Source: Perca fluviatilis | Lineage: Eukaryota > Chordata > Actinopteri > Perciformes > Percidae | Length of the DNA stretch: 64,000 bases | NCBI RefSeq assembly: GCF_010015445.1 | Contig: NC_053118.1 | Coordinates: 15,730,437-15,794,436, forward strand | Direction of reading: 5' to 3' | Shown: positions 39,720-51,006 of the stretch, piece after piece | Numbering within the stretch: position 1 is the first letter of the stretch | Layout: every line of letters begins with the position of its first letter | Notes under the pieces: generated by a model | Database searches by the model: none | Seen by the model: only the letters and a program-made list of their open reading frames with translations | What the model was told of the DNA's origin: nothing | Program-made: the position numbers and the translations under genes

Positions 39720-39752
<33 letters not shown>
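39311..39752 (-). repeat. Unclassified dispersed repeat, copy 1
   Basis: About 440 bases that recur in direct orientation at 62701-63150. Both copies begin TCATCAGAAT, share CACCACAAACATAAATAACA and GATTTGATGCAATAGAAATG, and end in AGCCAGAGGAC followed by a CA run. Identity is high but with several small gaps. On the minus strand an open segment (39537-39650, 38 codons) reads AGGELRKLVKQIFTSTAH and then YVCGESTEPIF. Most differences between the copies in this segment are silent. The sequence is probably a transposable-element fragment with former coding sequence; the family is not recognised. Confidence 0.75.
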
Positions 39753-39755
<3 letters not shown>

Positions 39756-39788
39756 ACACACATACACACGCGTACACACACACACACA
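39722..39788. repeat. (CA)n microsatellite, interrupted
   Basis: A CA array at the end of repeat copy 1, with GTAC and GCGT interruptions toward its 3' side. Confidence 0.93.
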
Positions 39789-42700
39789 TAGTTTATCTCA
39801 ACATAGGCACATACTGTCCAATACGGTCCATTATGTGATGATACATTTCTATTTGCTTTTAAAAGTAATTTCTTGTAAATATTACTTTTGTAATTTCAGG
39901 TAGCAATGCTTTCCAAGCATGGATATATATACTGTATATATTGGACTAAAAATCTTGGAACATGTCATCATATATTTGCCATTTAGAGCAGTTTTTGTCA
40001 CCAGCCAATTCTTAACAAAAATAGTTAAGATCACAATTTGCCTGTTACTGTATTGTGTGTTGACAGTGCTAAGAGAATCAAAGTTTAAATACAAAATAAA
40101 ATAGCAGAGTTCAAGTATAGCAGGGCAAACACCATTATGCCACTCTTTGAATGGGAAAAGACAACAAGAAACAATAATCCATATTTGCCCTGAAATTATT
40201 CTCTTAATAATGTGTTAAAACGAAAGATGAAGAAAAAAGTGAAGCAGCAAACGAAAACTGCCAGCAATCCGCATGTGATTCCCGAGAGCCCCACCTCCCA
40301 AGATTTGGCCCAGGACGTTTGAGCCGTGCTCCAAATTAGTAAGTCTCCACAGTGTAGGCCACACTTCAAGACAGCAAGACACTCATAAAGCATAGTCCTA
40401 ATTGCTCTGTCACATCAGATACTATGTCCCCAATGTATTTTATTGTCCTCTAGTAAAATGTTAATATCATTCCAAGAAGTTTGCAGTGATGTATCTCTCA
40501 TTAGGGCCAAAACAGGCCACAATAACAAGAGGGACAGCAATTAACTTAAACCACCTCACCTATAGAATTGAGGCACATGCCAAATGGCCTTGATAAGAGA
40601 GAAGAGGAAAAGAAAGATCCCCCCCCCAATTTATTAAAACATACTATGTCCATTAATGGTGTAGGGACTGATTTGCATAATTTAGCATTCCCTTCCCATT
40701 AGCAAGCATTATGTTTCCAGTATTTCTTTACACCCCTGGGTTTTAGCCAGGGCACAGACCATGAATCTATGATAACTTTGACATCAATTTGCAGGCACTC
40801 CTCAGCAATAGGACATTTAGCATGGTGGCAGAAACTGTTGTGTGGCTATTCACAATATGTTTCATTTCTGATTCCATTCTCTAAGTTGTGAATCTGACCT
40901 AATTATGTTTGTTTTAGCATAAGCATGTGTTTAAAAGGACCTCATTATTTAGAAAATAACTGCAGCCAAAGTAGAGGAGAGTGGTTGTTGTTATGTTATG
41001 TGAGTTTGCCTTAGTGTACAATGCCATTGATACAGTAGCTCCTGATCGCTCATCTAAAAGCAACTAAATGAATATCTGAATAGCGATTCAGTTCATTCAA
41101 AAAATCATCCTTGGCTTACAAATGACCCACTAAAAGACATACCCAGGTACACATAATAGATGTACAGGAGACATTTTACAAAAATGTCAAATCTCTAAAG
41201 TGAATTCATTTAGTATTAGGATTTTTTGTGCTCAGTGAATAAATAGTTGAGAATTTAGAGACTCAATTAAATTGCAGGACAGCAACAACTGTTACCTGAC
41301 AGAAGCTTTGATTATGTGAAGCATCTACGATTATTTGAAGCATAAAGATCTGTTACTGTATCAACTCACCCATCTGTGGAGTAGAATTGTGTCATGGTGA
41401 ATAAATATTGCAAACCCTACTGTGATTATGGCTCTAAGGTAGTGTCTCGAGTCCTTCGGTATTACACAGCTTTAAAGCAGTGAATTAACGTATTTATTTA
41501 TTTACATATTGGAAATGGACTTGAACAAAGCACTGGCTTGTAATGTGTTAGTGTCTTTGAAGAATCAATTATGTAGCTGAAGCTCAACGTTTTATAAAAT
41601 CCACACACTTAAGGATCATTAAAGGGATTCAAACACGTCATACTTAATCTATCCACGGATGATGCATATAGCTGGTTTGACATGCAACTGCTTAAATGTT
41701 ATATTCAGACTGTTCAGACTAAAAAATTGACACAGACACTCTACAGTATGTTCTCAGGCAACAGCTAGAAACCAAAGAAACAAAGCTTGGATGTGTGAGG
41801 TCTTCGAGAGACTACAGTCAATACCACTGACTTGTGTTTAAGTGTTAACAAATACACAGATGTGAATTGAAATTCCAAATCAAGGGCATTCATTTTAATC
41901 TTACCGAAAGGTTACTAGCACTGTGACCAAAGAGACCTTTGAGCAGGTTCTTCACTGCTGTTGGTGCCAGTAGCCATGACCCAGCTATCCTCTGCCAAAC
42001 CCTAACCCCAACCCTGCATGTGGTCTTCAGTCAATTTATGAAAAGAGTGAAAACTTTTCAGACAACTTCATATTTCACCTTTCACTGTGATGAAGAATTG
42101 AGAGAGATACCCCTTGGAGCTCGACACATAAGCTCTTCTGACATCTCCTCTCTTCTCTTTCTTGATTTATCTTTCCTGTAAATCTCTGCCTACACTGGCT
42201 TACGACAATAGCCCCAGGAAGAATGGCCGTAGCATCTTAACAGACAAATAATGAAATAATCTCCTCCGTCCTACTCAATTGCAATGACATCATGCTGGCA
42301 TTGAGGCCAGAAAATGGACTGACTTCATAACTTTGCATGGATGTTATTTGTTTGGCAGCCTGAGGGGGGCAGACAAGACCTTTAGAAGCAGGCCTACTGT
42401 AAAATAATTATTTCAGCACTTTTATGTTGAATGCAGAAGAAAGGCTTAATTTATACCACTCAATTCTCTTCTCAAGTAAATACATCAATAAAATCAGACA
42501 CCCCCTATCGATGTGCTATTAAAACATTTATTTTAACTATCATGTCATATAAATCAGGGTTAGGGTTATGCTTAGTCATGTTTAATGCTTACAAACTAAT
42601 TTGTATTGGGCATGCAAGTATAAAATGTTTAAATTAATCAACACAGCCCAGCTACTTCTACATTTCTTTTCAATTAGTCATATCGTTATTACTATTTTTC

Positions 42701-43295
42701 TCTTAATTATCAGTGTGTGCTGCCTAAAACTCTATAAAACAATTCACAGTCTTGTTGATAAATTACTAAATTGAATTATTTATTGTTGTTTCTTCCTATT
42801 TCATTAGGAATCACACTGAATCATCACACACCACTTCATTAATTACCTAATCTATGTATACAATCATCATTATTTTATATCTCTTTTTCATCGTCTTTCA
42901 CAGTGTGACACAAAGTGGGCTCCCAGCTGCTCATGTGTCAGTCATACTGTAAGTGCCCTTACTAACCCCGCATGTAATGCCTTTACCTTTATTCCTCTTT
43001 TTTAATGTAATTGTAGTTCTGTCTTCCTCTTCAACCATAATGCTCCTACCAACACCTCCACCATCACCACACTCACATTTTCTTTTTTCCCCTCACTATA
43101 ATTATTGATCTGTCATTTCTGTGTCATATAATGAACTATATTAACCAATCAACTGTCAAAGACTGAGGAGATGTCATGTGATTGCCCTCAGTGGCCAACA
43201 GGCACCTGCAGCGGAATAATTGTGGTGATTACGCTTCCTGGTGCATCTGTGTAGACCTGTTAGCCTTTTGTCAACGAATGACTCACTCAACCTCT

Positions 43296-43299
<4 letters not shown>
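39789..43299. other. Non-coding, no gene seen
   Basis: About 3.5 kb of unique AT-rich sequence with a nine-C run at 40619-40627. No exon or transposon terminus was recognised. The most complex part (40480-40830) is listed separately. Confidence 0.5.
40480..40830. promoter_or_regulatory. Possible conserved non-coding block
   Basis: Complex non-repetitive sequence containing an octamer-like POU word (GATTTGCATAATTTAGC), GGCCACAATAACAAG (Sox-like core) and TCCATTAATGG (palindromic homeodomain-like). No coding signature. Speculative without cross-species alignment. Confidence 0.22.
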
Positions 43300-43390
<91 letters not shown>

Positions 43391-43408
43391 CGTGCGTGTG
43401 TGTGTGTG
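43300..43408. repeat. (TG)n microsatellite, ~50 units
   Basis: A nearly pure TG array with a short GCGTGCGTGCG interruption at its 3' end. Confidence 0.97.
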
Positions 43409-44576
43409 AGATATAGGACACGACATACAGAGAGATCAGCATGACAACACCTCCAAACCCTGAAGTGATAACAGTATGCACAGACTGTATGTGTATGATG
43501 TGTTTATTTTAGAAATGTTGTTTAAACATACAAGTAGGCTGTATAAGGCCATGCACAAATACAATGTGCAAAATGATAACACTACGGATGACATTTTTAA
43601 ATATGGTACACAAAATAGTGAGAAGTTACTTAGGAACGTGTGAGGAACAACCTGATCATTAATGAATTGTTAATGAGTAGGTCCTGAATCACTAGGACTG
43701 TACAGTGGATAATTATGAGTTACAAGAGAACAGACTGGGAGATGTTATATTAATGAATCATTGGGTAATGATTGGTTCATAAATATCTGTGATTCAGAAT
43801 CTTTTTATTCATGAGTTGTTAATGCTGTTGATGATGAACTATGAATCAGCCATTGAACAGCAAAATGAGTAACAACTCACTCATTACTTAATCACTGGTA
43901 ACTCTTTTTGTGCACCCCCAAGTAAAGTGGTAAATCATACTGAGTAGTTCTCTGTCGTATCGAGATCTTTTTTTTTTTTCATTTTGTTGAATATTCACAT
44001 TGATAAAATACAAGAAAGTGACGCTTAACCTCTGCTTGTTTTTCCTAAACAACTCTGGTGAGCCCCCATGGATGGAGGAAAAGAAAAGATGAAGGAAAAC
44101 TTACTGGACCATTCAGCTGACATAATAACAAGATAACTATTCCTTTAGAATATTATTTATAAATATGGTCTGAATATGAAGATTAAAATATGTTTGCTGT
44201 CTCTGGTTTGTTATTGAGAAGAGTCTTTCCAATCAAAACTCAGTAGCTACTTGTCACAATTATGAAGTAATGAGGGACTACTTAACAGAGATGGGGACTC
44301 GAGATTGAGACTCGAGTCGCACTTATGTCGCACACACAGTCGTCTCGCTTTGCCAGACCCTCCTCCAAAGCGTGCTGGAGGAGAGTCTGGCTACTCCACA
44401 TAGCATTCGGGGATGGGAGGAAAACGTGCTCTGGTTTATTGGCATTTCTTTAAACCAATCACAATCGTCTTGGGTAAAAATATGCTCGGAGAAAACTCAG
44501 ATTGGACAGATAGTCTAGCTAGCTGTTTGGATTTACCCTGCAAAGATCTGAGAAAAGGTTAACCATAGTCATGTTA

Positions 44577-45763
44577 CAGTTTTTTTCGATTGCTAAACGA
44601 CAGTGGGCACAACTGGAGTCACATGTGCAAAACTCTAACTACAGTCTACACAGCAGCAGTTCATGTGGACCAGACTCTAGTTCGTTTTTCATTGCTTGAA
44701 CACAGTTTTCAAAACTCTACACACTTATCCCATGACTTTAACCACAATGTGCACAACACTGTAGATTTACAGCACTTTGTTCAAATGCTAACACACTGCT
44801 GTCAAAACTGTTAACCACACATTCAAAACAGAATAGATTTCAGTCTGGTGCCTATCAAACACTGCTGATTGCAATTTTAGCTGAAAGCCTAAGCAGGTGT
44901 CTTGTTTTAAACTAGTTAGTGAACATATATGGTATTTATACAGAGAAAGCTCAGAAAGTCTTTTTTGTAATACTAACACAAAATAAGAATGAAACAATTA
45001 TACACTGTACTGTTTGAGAGAAACAGGTAAAAGAGCAAAGATACCAATATGTCCAGGGAAGATGTCTGAGGTTATATACACAGCTATAAAAAAAAGTGAA
45101 AAACATTATATCTTTACAATAGTAAAACCGCGTTCTTACTGTTTTTCAGAAAGTAATGGAGGTGAAAGCAATAGAAACACCACATTCATTTGTATTTAGA
45201 GATGATGCAGACATCCAATGTGATGAAGAAAACTTGCCACATGATGCTGGAGAGAAGCAGGATTAGTCACACTATTCTTTAGTACTGTTACATATGTACC
45301 TTTAGTTTTTTTTCCCCAGTAATTCCATAAATTACTAGAGACAAAATACTTTATTGAAGAAAACTGCTGATTTTCATTCCTTCTTATTTACCTTATGTAA
45401 AAATTGGTATGCTATACAATCTATATTTTTTCCTTAAATAAACTGTTGAGTAGTGTCAAGTCACTCAAATTGTTCAAACTGTAAAGATGAAAAAGTTTCT
45501 GTATTGGTGTTTGACGCTAGTGTTTTTACCCTCCGTGTGTTCTGAGTGACAGTGTGTGTTATCTCAGTGAGGTCTGTGCATAGTGTTTGGCTGCACTGAG
45601 CCTGTTTTGAGACGTGTGTTAAGAGTTGTGTTGCTTTGAATGTGTTTTGCAGGTGATGTGAACTGTTTAGCTCAGGTGACTGTAGGTAGTGCAGACTGTA
45701 GTTTGAGTTTTGCACATGTGACTCCAGTTGTGCCCACTGTCGTTTAGCAATCGGAAAAAACTG
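44577..45763 (+). mobile_element. Tc1/mariner-type element nested in the MITE
   Basis: 1187 bp starting CAGTTTTTTTCGATTGC and ending GCAATCGGAAAAAACTG, with TA on both sides (44575-44576 and 45764-45765). The terminal inverted repeats match almost perfectly for about 70 bases (for example AAACGACAGTGGGCACAACT on the left and its complement on the right). The interior is AT-rich and mostly decayed. A short frame resembling the C-terminus of an IS630/Tc1-like transposase survives at 45156-45266. Confidence 0.88.
45156..45266 (+). pseudogene. Putative IS630/Tc1-like transposase C-terminal remnant
   Basis: A 36-codon frame ending in TAG at 45264-45266. It reads FRDDADIQCDEENLPHDAGE near its end, resembling the acidic C-terminal tail (CDVDENLWP-type) of fish IS630/Tc1-family transposases. 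No catalytic residues remain. The match is short, so support comes mainly from its position inside a Tc1-type element. Confidence 0.45.
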
Positions 45764-46646
45764 TAAATCGACCAGAGTTTAAAATGCCAACACAAAAGAA
45801 AGCCCAAGGCAACGGATATCCGGCCTAAATGATTAAAATCTGGCGGATTTCCCGGCGGCAACAGAGCAATCCCTGAAGTGGAACGTCAAGGATGTAGACT
45901 ACACACACAGTGACTTCAGACTGGACTTGAGAATCGTCCTCAAAAGACTTCAGACTCAACTCGGACTCGAGATGCGGGACTCATGGACAATCTTAATTTT
46001 TTGAAACGTCTGATGAGCTGAATGTTATCCCTCTCCCTGCGTAACCTATAAAACTACGTAATGCTTAACACATCCGCTGCGCGCGGCCACAGGGCACAGA
46101 GAGGACAACAAACATGTTTGAACCTGAAAAATGCACCTGAAACACACCCTTATAGGTTAGCAGACATGTTTAGCTCAGCATTGGCCGTCTAACGTTAGCT
46201 TGCTTCTTGCTTTAGCTACGACCTGCGGAGGGAAACTCGTTCGCTAGATGTTATGAAAAGATGAATGAACATTTGCTTGTTTGCCAAACTTTTCTTTGGG
46301 GATTTAACGTTACGTAATCATTTACGTCTCGCTGGCGGCTGCCACCACGTTACAGGTTTATCGTTGATCATGTAACGTCACACTTTTATTTAGTTAACAT
46401 TACACTGGATTTGGGAGTCTGGGGGATGTGTTGACTTACAGTAGTTCATAGGCTGTCATTAGTTGTAGACGCAGTGCACATTACATGGTTGTGCTCTGTA
46501 AGTGAATAATAGGTTGGTTATTCATTTTAGCAATATTTTCCCGATACCCTGAGTACCTCAATATTTGGTCTGTAACGTACTGTATGTTCATGTTACAAAG
46601 CAAAATACAGTGATTAACTTGAAAGTAAAGCATTCCTGGTGTTTTT

Positions 46647-47091
46647 TGTTATGGGTTTGGTGTGTATTGTCTTATTTTGGTAATCTGCTTTTTCTGTTTT
46701 GTATTTTTGCTCTGTTTCCAGTTTTAGTTGGACGGTCTTGTTTTCTGTCTTGTTTTGTTTTACTTCCTGTGTTTTACCCTAATGTGTTTCACCTGTTTCC
46801 CAGTCTTGTGCCACTTGTCTTGTGTTTCCTCGTTACCCTGTGTATTTAGTCTTTGTCTTCCCCTTGTCCGGTGTCAGATCATTGTATTGTTTTTCTGTTT
46901 GTGAGTTACCCGTTTCGTCTCTGTGTTTTTGGTCCCGTTTATTCCCGGATTTACTTTCACGTATTTTGATTTTCCGTTCCTGCTGTTTTGCTGGACTCCT
47001 TTTGTTTGTATTTTATTCATTCATTAAATACTCAAGCTCTATTCTGCCTGCTGCCTCTGCTTTTGGGTCTGCCAAACTCCAGGCCATAACA
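46647..47091 (+). mobile_element. Solo LTR of an LTR retrotransposon
   Basis: 445 bp starting TGTTATGGGTTTGG and ending CAGGCCATAACA, i.e. 5'-TG...CA-3' with inverted termini TGTTATGG/CCATAACA. It is flanked by an exact short duplication GTTTTT (46641-46646 and 47092-47097). The interior is T-rich with an ATTAAA polyadenylation-like signal near 47024 and the word TTTGGGTCTGCCAAACTCC close to the end. No primer-binding site or gag-pol sequence adjoins it, so it is a solo LTR left by recombination. A Ty3/gypsy origin is likely from texture but not proven. Confidence 0.8.
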
Positions 47092-47491
47092 GTTTTTGGC
47101 ATATTGCCATAGCCTGTTTACACTGATTACTTACCAAACAACTGACAACAAACAAAGCTGATACTATATGATAATAGATACATAAGTCAGAATAATATAT
47201 TACACGCCTTGAATTATATATATATTATATATATTGCTTTGCAGTGTTCTGAGCAGCCTGGATGGAACACAGCAGGTGATACAACACTTATTATAACCAC
47301 GAGAGACTTGAGACTTGACTTGGACTCGAGCTCAGAGACTTGTGAGCATCTCTGCTGCTTAGTAACTACTCAGTATGATGTACCACTTGACTTGAAGGGA
47401 CACAGAGATAGTAAGGGTCAGATAATCGTGACGTAATGAAGGACTTTGTAGGACTGTAACTACTTAGTATGACCCTTTATTAAGTACTTTC

Positions 47492-47775
47492 CAGAGACAC
47501 AGCTAGCACTATTTATAGCTCTGTATCTTTTTCTGTGTGGTTCTAGCAGCTTTACACACCTTGATTTTGGGCAGCTTGTCTAATGCCTCCAAGCTGACAA
47601 AAACAGTGTCAGATTGGATGGTGAGCATGTGTCAACTGTGCTATTTTAAGTCTCTTTAGACATTTCCACCAGAGTATAAGTACAGGAATTTGCTGGGTCA
47701 CTGAAGAACAGAGCATTGTCCTAAAGGCACTCCAGCATCATCTAAGCTCTCTGCTTCTGGTCATTGTCTTCCTAA
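47492..47775. other. Non-coding, no gene seen
   Basis: Short unique spacer between the nested elements and the LINE fragment. Confidence 0.5.
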
Positions 47776-48012
47776 AAGGGGCCAAAATATATTTCTGATC
47801 TGCGACTACACTACGAACAACCCAGACCTCTCAGGTCGTCTGGGACACGTCTGCTTTCTGTCCCCAGAGTGAGAACTAAACAGGGGGAAGCAGCGTTCAG
47901 TTTTTATACACCACATATCTGGAACAAACTCCGAGAAAACTGCAGGTCTGCCGCAACTCTCAGTTCTTTTAAATCAAGGCTGAACACCTTTTTTTATGCT
48001 GCCTTTCTTTAA
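47776..48012 (+). pseudogene. LINE reverse transcriptase C-terminal fragment
   Basis: A 78-codon open segment ending in TAA at 48010-48012. It reads KYISDLRLHYEQPRPLRSSG, then RLLSVPRVRTKQGEAAFSFY, then IWNKLRENCRSAATLSSFKS. The order S-D-L...RPLRSSG...VPR.RTK.GEAAFSF..P..WN.L...SFK.RL is the conserved C-terminal region of fish L2/CR1-group LINE polymerases. The catalytic YADD region lies upstream and is missing. The frame has no internal stop, suggesting moderate age. Confidence 0.8.
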
Positions 48013-48161
48013 ATGATTGTTAATTTCTTATACTGCACTGTAACTTTTATTCTCATTTTTATATTATGAATTGTTTTTAACTGCTCTTTGTTTTATGTAA
48101 AGCACTTTGAATTGCCCTGTTGCTGAAATGTGCTATACGAATAAAGCTGCCTTGTCTTGCC
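47776..48161 (+). mobile_element. LINE 3' fragment (L2/Rex1-like), 5'-truncated
   Basis: Coding remnant followed by a 3' untranslated end containing TGTAAAGCACTTTGAATTGC and AATAAAGCTGCCTTGTCTTG, the terminal signature of a common teleost LINE. The 5' truncation is typical of incomplete reverse transcription. No TSD was fixed. The L2 versus Rex1/Babar clade is unresolved. Confidence 0.8.
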
Positions 48162-48738
48162 TAACAAATGGGGGAAATGGTCTGATTCTTGGAGAAGGGT
48201 TTTAAAGACACACATGTAGTTGGTTCTGCTCATTGTTTAATAAGTCTTTAACTTGTTTCCCACCTACCTTATGGTAGAATATTGTTTTACAATAAATTCT
48301 TTTCACACCCGCTGCTGATGTAACGACCCAGTTTCAAAATCCCAACATATCTTGTGTTTTAATGAAACGCTATCATCATAAAGTAATTCAAATTCAGCCG
48401 ATTGGCTGCAAAAGCAAAAAGCAATAGTGAATAGCTTTCATCATCAAAGATATAGCTGTAGGCAATTTGCTTTGTAACATGTTATGTAAGAATCAATGAG
48501 CACTGTCACATTGCTTGGGGTACATTATCTCTCCTACTGCACTGAGGCTACATAAACTGTGCCAGGGTTGGCAATGCTACATCCTAGGGTTGATAAGTGG
48601 GGTGAAGATGAGAAGAGAAGAAGTCAGGAGAAGTGCAAAAAGACGAGAGAGCTTCAACAAGGCCAGGCAGGTTGTGAGCTCCCAGGGAGAAGAGGGAGAG
48701 TGAGAAGCTGGGATGAGTGGAATGAAGGAATGGAGCAG

Positions 48739-48743
<5 letters not shown>
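48162..48743. other. Non-coding, no gene seen
   Basis: Unique sequence that becomes purine-rich (GAAGAG words) from about 48600 up to the TG array. Confidence 0.5.
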
Positions 48744-48833
<90 letters not shown>

Positions 48834-48862
48834 GTGTGTGTGTGTGCATGTGTGTGTGTGAT
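48744..48862. repeat. (TG)n microsatellite, ~50 units
   Basis: A TG array with one TTG interruption near 48832 and a GCATG break near 48847. It is followed by ATTGTGCGATTGTG words. Cys-Val and His-Thr frames across it are artefacts. Confidence 0.97.
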
Positions 48863-49538
48863 TGTGCGATTGTGTGATTGTGAGTGCGCACTCATGTGCG
48901 AGAAACCGAAGCATTTTGATATTCCTATGTCTGTGTCTTCCGGCGTTAAATCGGTTGGGGTTTCAGACCAGACTCATGCTGGGTCCCTCCAAGCGCTCAC
49001 ACTGCTGTTCAGCATTCATTTGTCTCCTCTCCTCTCTTCTCCTCTCGCCTGTCCAGTATCTCTTCTCTTACTCTCTCCACCCTGTTTTGCCACATGTCTG
49101 TCTCTCTGTTTACCTCCCCTGTTCTTCCTCTTCATTTCATTTGGTCCCTCTCTCTCTCTTTCTCTGCTCTCTATCACACTGTGTTTCAACCACATCCTTT
49201 CTTTTCATGTGGATGGTGGATGCTTATGAATTTATGGATTGCTGCATGGGGCCTCTCTTCCGAGGGAGACCAAAAATGATTTCACAGCCCGCTGTGTGGA
49301 ATATGGGCTTGCTGAGGAACAGGGTGGGAGCTCAAAGCACCAGACAACTGTTTTGTTCTGGTCCATTCTCTGCCACAGAGGGAGTGGTCCACCTGAAATA
49401 GAGCCTTTCTTATAGCAGACGTACTGTATGAGCAAAATAACAACAGCCTTGATTTTTATTGGGATTATTCTGTTGTGTGCAGTAGTATTTTAGTCATTGT
49501 GTTGTTCCATTTGACTTCATTTTGACTGCATTATTTTT
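48863..49538. other. Non-coding; pyrimidine-rich then unique
   Basis: Positions 49020-49200 are strongly CT-rich (CTCCTCTCC words), which creates the long frames at 48747-49401. No motif or splice context supports a gene. Confidence 0.5.
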
Positions 49539-49562
49539 TAATTATTATTATTATTATTATTT
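49539..49562. repeat. (ATT)n microsatellite
   Basis: A short ATT trinucleotide run of about eight units after a T-rich stretch. Confidence 0.9.
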
Positions 49563-49692
49563 GTCATTTAAACACATTTCAGCAATCCTGGTGAATATAC
49601 CTAACAAATGAAACAGCTATAAATACTACGTTAAATAACATTCAAAAATAAATAAAATCGTTAGTGGAAAGTAAAACACAAATCTTAACTTA

Positions 49693-50050
49693 AAGCTGCA
49701 TTAATTAATTGTTTGGCCACTTGGGGGCGGCACAGCAAGCTTTAACCACAATACCTTATAAAGTCACCACGGCAAATGTGAGAAAACACTGGCCTATTTA
49801 TGCATTAAGCAGACACAGATTAGCAACATTATTCATTTGAAGTTGTGTTTTTGGTTACCAAATCCTAAACAAAATATTTGGCTGTTAGAAACTTTCCTCT
49901 CCAGCTTGTCGTTAGCTTTGTTTCTCTGCCGTTTCTTTGATTTGTTTGCACAAAAGCAGGTTGAATTAAACCCAGCCAAGTAACCATGGCGATGTTTTTT
50001 TGCAGCTAGCCTGCTCCAGAGCAGGCTAACAGGCAGGCTAAGATTAATCA
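49693..50050. mobile_element. Probable interspersed repeat, unclassified
   Basis: The block beginning TAAAGCTGCATTAATTAATT and GGCCACTTGGGGGCGGCACA, and running to GCAGGCTAACAGGCAGGCTA, has the look of a repeat frequent in percomorph genomes. A CpG- and G-rich stretch follows at 50255-50360 (GGTGGGGGGAGGCGGGGGGG), possibly part of the same unit. No termini or TSD were found. Confidence 0.35.
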
Positions 50051-50560
50051 TGGAGTCTTATGTGTTAAATCAGCTGCCGCTCTGTTCCGAAATAAACGTG
50101 TTTAACGTTTAAGTTATTCCGTTGTCTTCTGAATGTATTCCACTTTATTTTTATTAACATGCATTACTTGTCACTATTGCTGTCATGAGTTTGATTTAAA
50201 TCCTACTATTGCAGTTGTTTAGATGGTAAGAAATGGTTGCACTGGCACCCGGAAAAAAAGTGGGACGACGCGGAGGAAATGGGCTTTTCCGCCGCTGCTG
50301 TTCCCGTGAAATTTGCCCCGTGCAACGTTGAGAGGTGGGGGGAGGCGGGGGGGGCAGGGGGATCCTCCCATACCGTGCAGCAGTGGAGACTTTTAGCATC
50401 AATAACGACAACAATGGCACATGACCAAATGTCCGTATTTTACAAGATGGGAGTGAGAATGTGTTCAAAGCTTCTTAATCATTTCATTTTGGGGCTGTCA
50501 CTTGTCATCTTCGAGCTTGGAGTGAGAATAAAAAAACATGAATAATAATAGGCTACATTG

Positions 50561-51006
50561 TTTTACAGATATGCTTACAGTGTGTATTGAATTCACTTAA
50601 TTATTTTTCTAGTTTTTGCCCAGTCATGTTTGTTCTGTATGATCATTAATTGTAGAAAGATATTTATAATTAGACATAGCTCATAGAGATTTGTGCATAT
50701 GGTTGTAAAACATATTCTCGCATTATGAATAAGGGTTTGAAATTAAGCCTAGTCCTTAGAGTAAATTTCCCGAGGAACATTAATTCTCTCTGCTCACTTT
50801 TATGGCAAAGTAGGCTAAATAATAAAACATTTTTTTATATAATGCTTTACATGGTAGGCTAAAATACACTTTACAGTAAAACCAGCACATTTAGCACATA
50901 AAAACAGATACAGCAATACAACCAACACATAAAACAAGCATATTAAAGCAATTAAAACAGAATGTACAACTTTGTAAAAATGTGGAGTGACTAGTAAGTA
51001 GATTTT
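50561..51006. other. Non-coding, AT-rich
   Basis: AT-rich sequence between the probable repeat and the Harbinger fragment. It may include the lost 3' part of the Harbinger element, but no end was recognised. Confidence 0.4.

Larger units (their letters stand above)
44340..45901 (-). mobile_element. MITE with TAGTCT ends, copy 2, split by a Tc1 element
   Basis: The reverse-oriented relative of 2159-2618. It starts TCGTCTCGCTTTGCC (a worn TAGTCT end) and ends GGATGTAGACTA. It is flanked by an exact 9-bp duplication CACACACAG (44331-44339 and 45902-45910). Shared blocks with copy 1 include AGACTATCTGTCCAATCTGA-like and TAAATCCA-like words read on the minus strand. A Tc1 element occupies 44577-45763. 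Removing it restores continuity with copy 1 across AACCATAGTC and AACCAGAGTTTA. Confidence 0.88.
44286..47354. mobile_element. hAT transposon (CAGAGATG ends) hosting a three-element nest
   Basis: Starts CAGAGATGGGGACTCGAG and ends GACTTGTGAGCATCTCTG. Both ends carry the GACTCGAG and GACTTG words typical of one fish hAT family. The flanking 8-bp sequences CTACTTAA (44278-44285) and CTGCTTAG (47355-47362) match at 6 of 8 positions. Within its 3069 bp sit the TAGTCT MITE (44340-45901) with a Tc1 element inside it, and a solo LTR (46647-47091). The hAT sequence proper is therefore about 1.06 kb and non-coding. Confidence 0.8.
43610..47490. mobile_element. Possible older element enclosing the hAT nest
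   Basis: A 25-bp inverted repeat, 24 of 25 matching, lies just outside the hAT element: 43925-43949 (GTGGTAAATCATACTGAGTA) and 47364-47388 (complement of GTGGTACATCATACTGAGTA). Related words (CATTAATGAATTGTTAATGA, AACTACTTAGTATGACCC) occur farther out. This suggests the hAT landed in an older palindromic repeat. The outer limits are guesses. Confidence 0.35.

Noticed and set aside
48747..49401. Overlapping 160- and 179-codon frames
   Set aside because: They start in a TG microsatellite and run through a CT-rich stretch. No domain or splice structure is visible.
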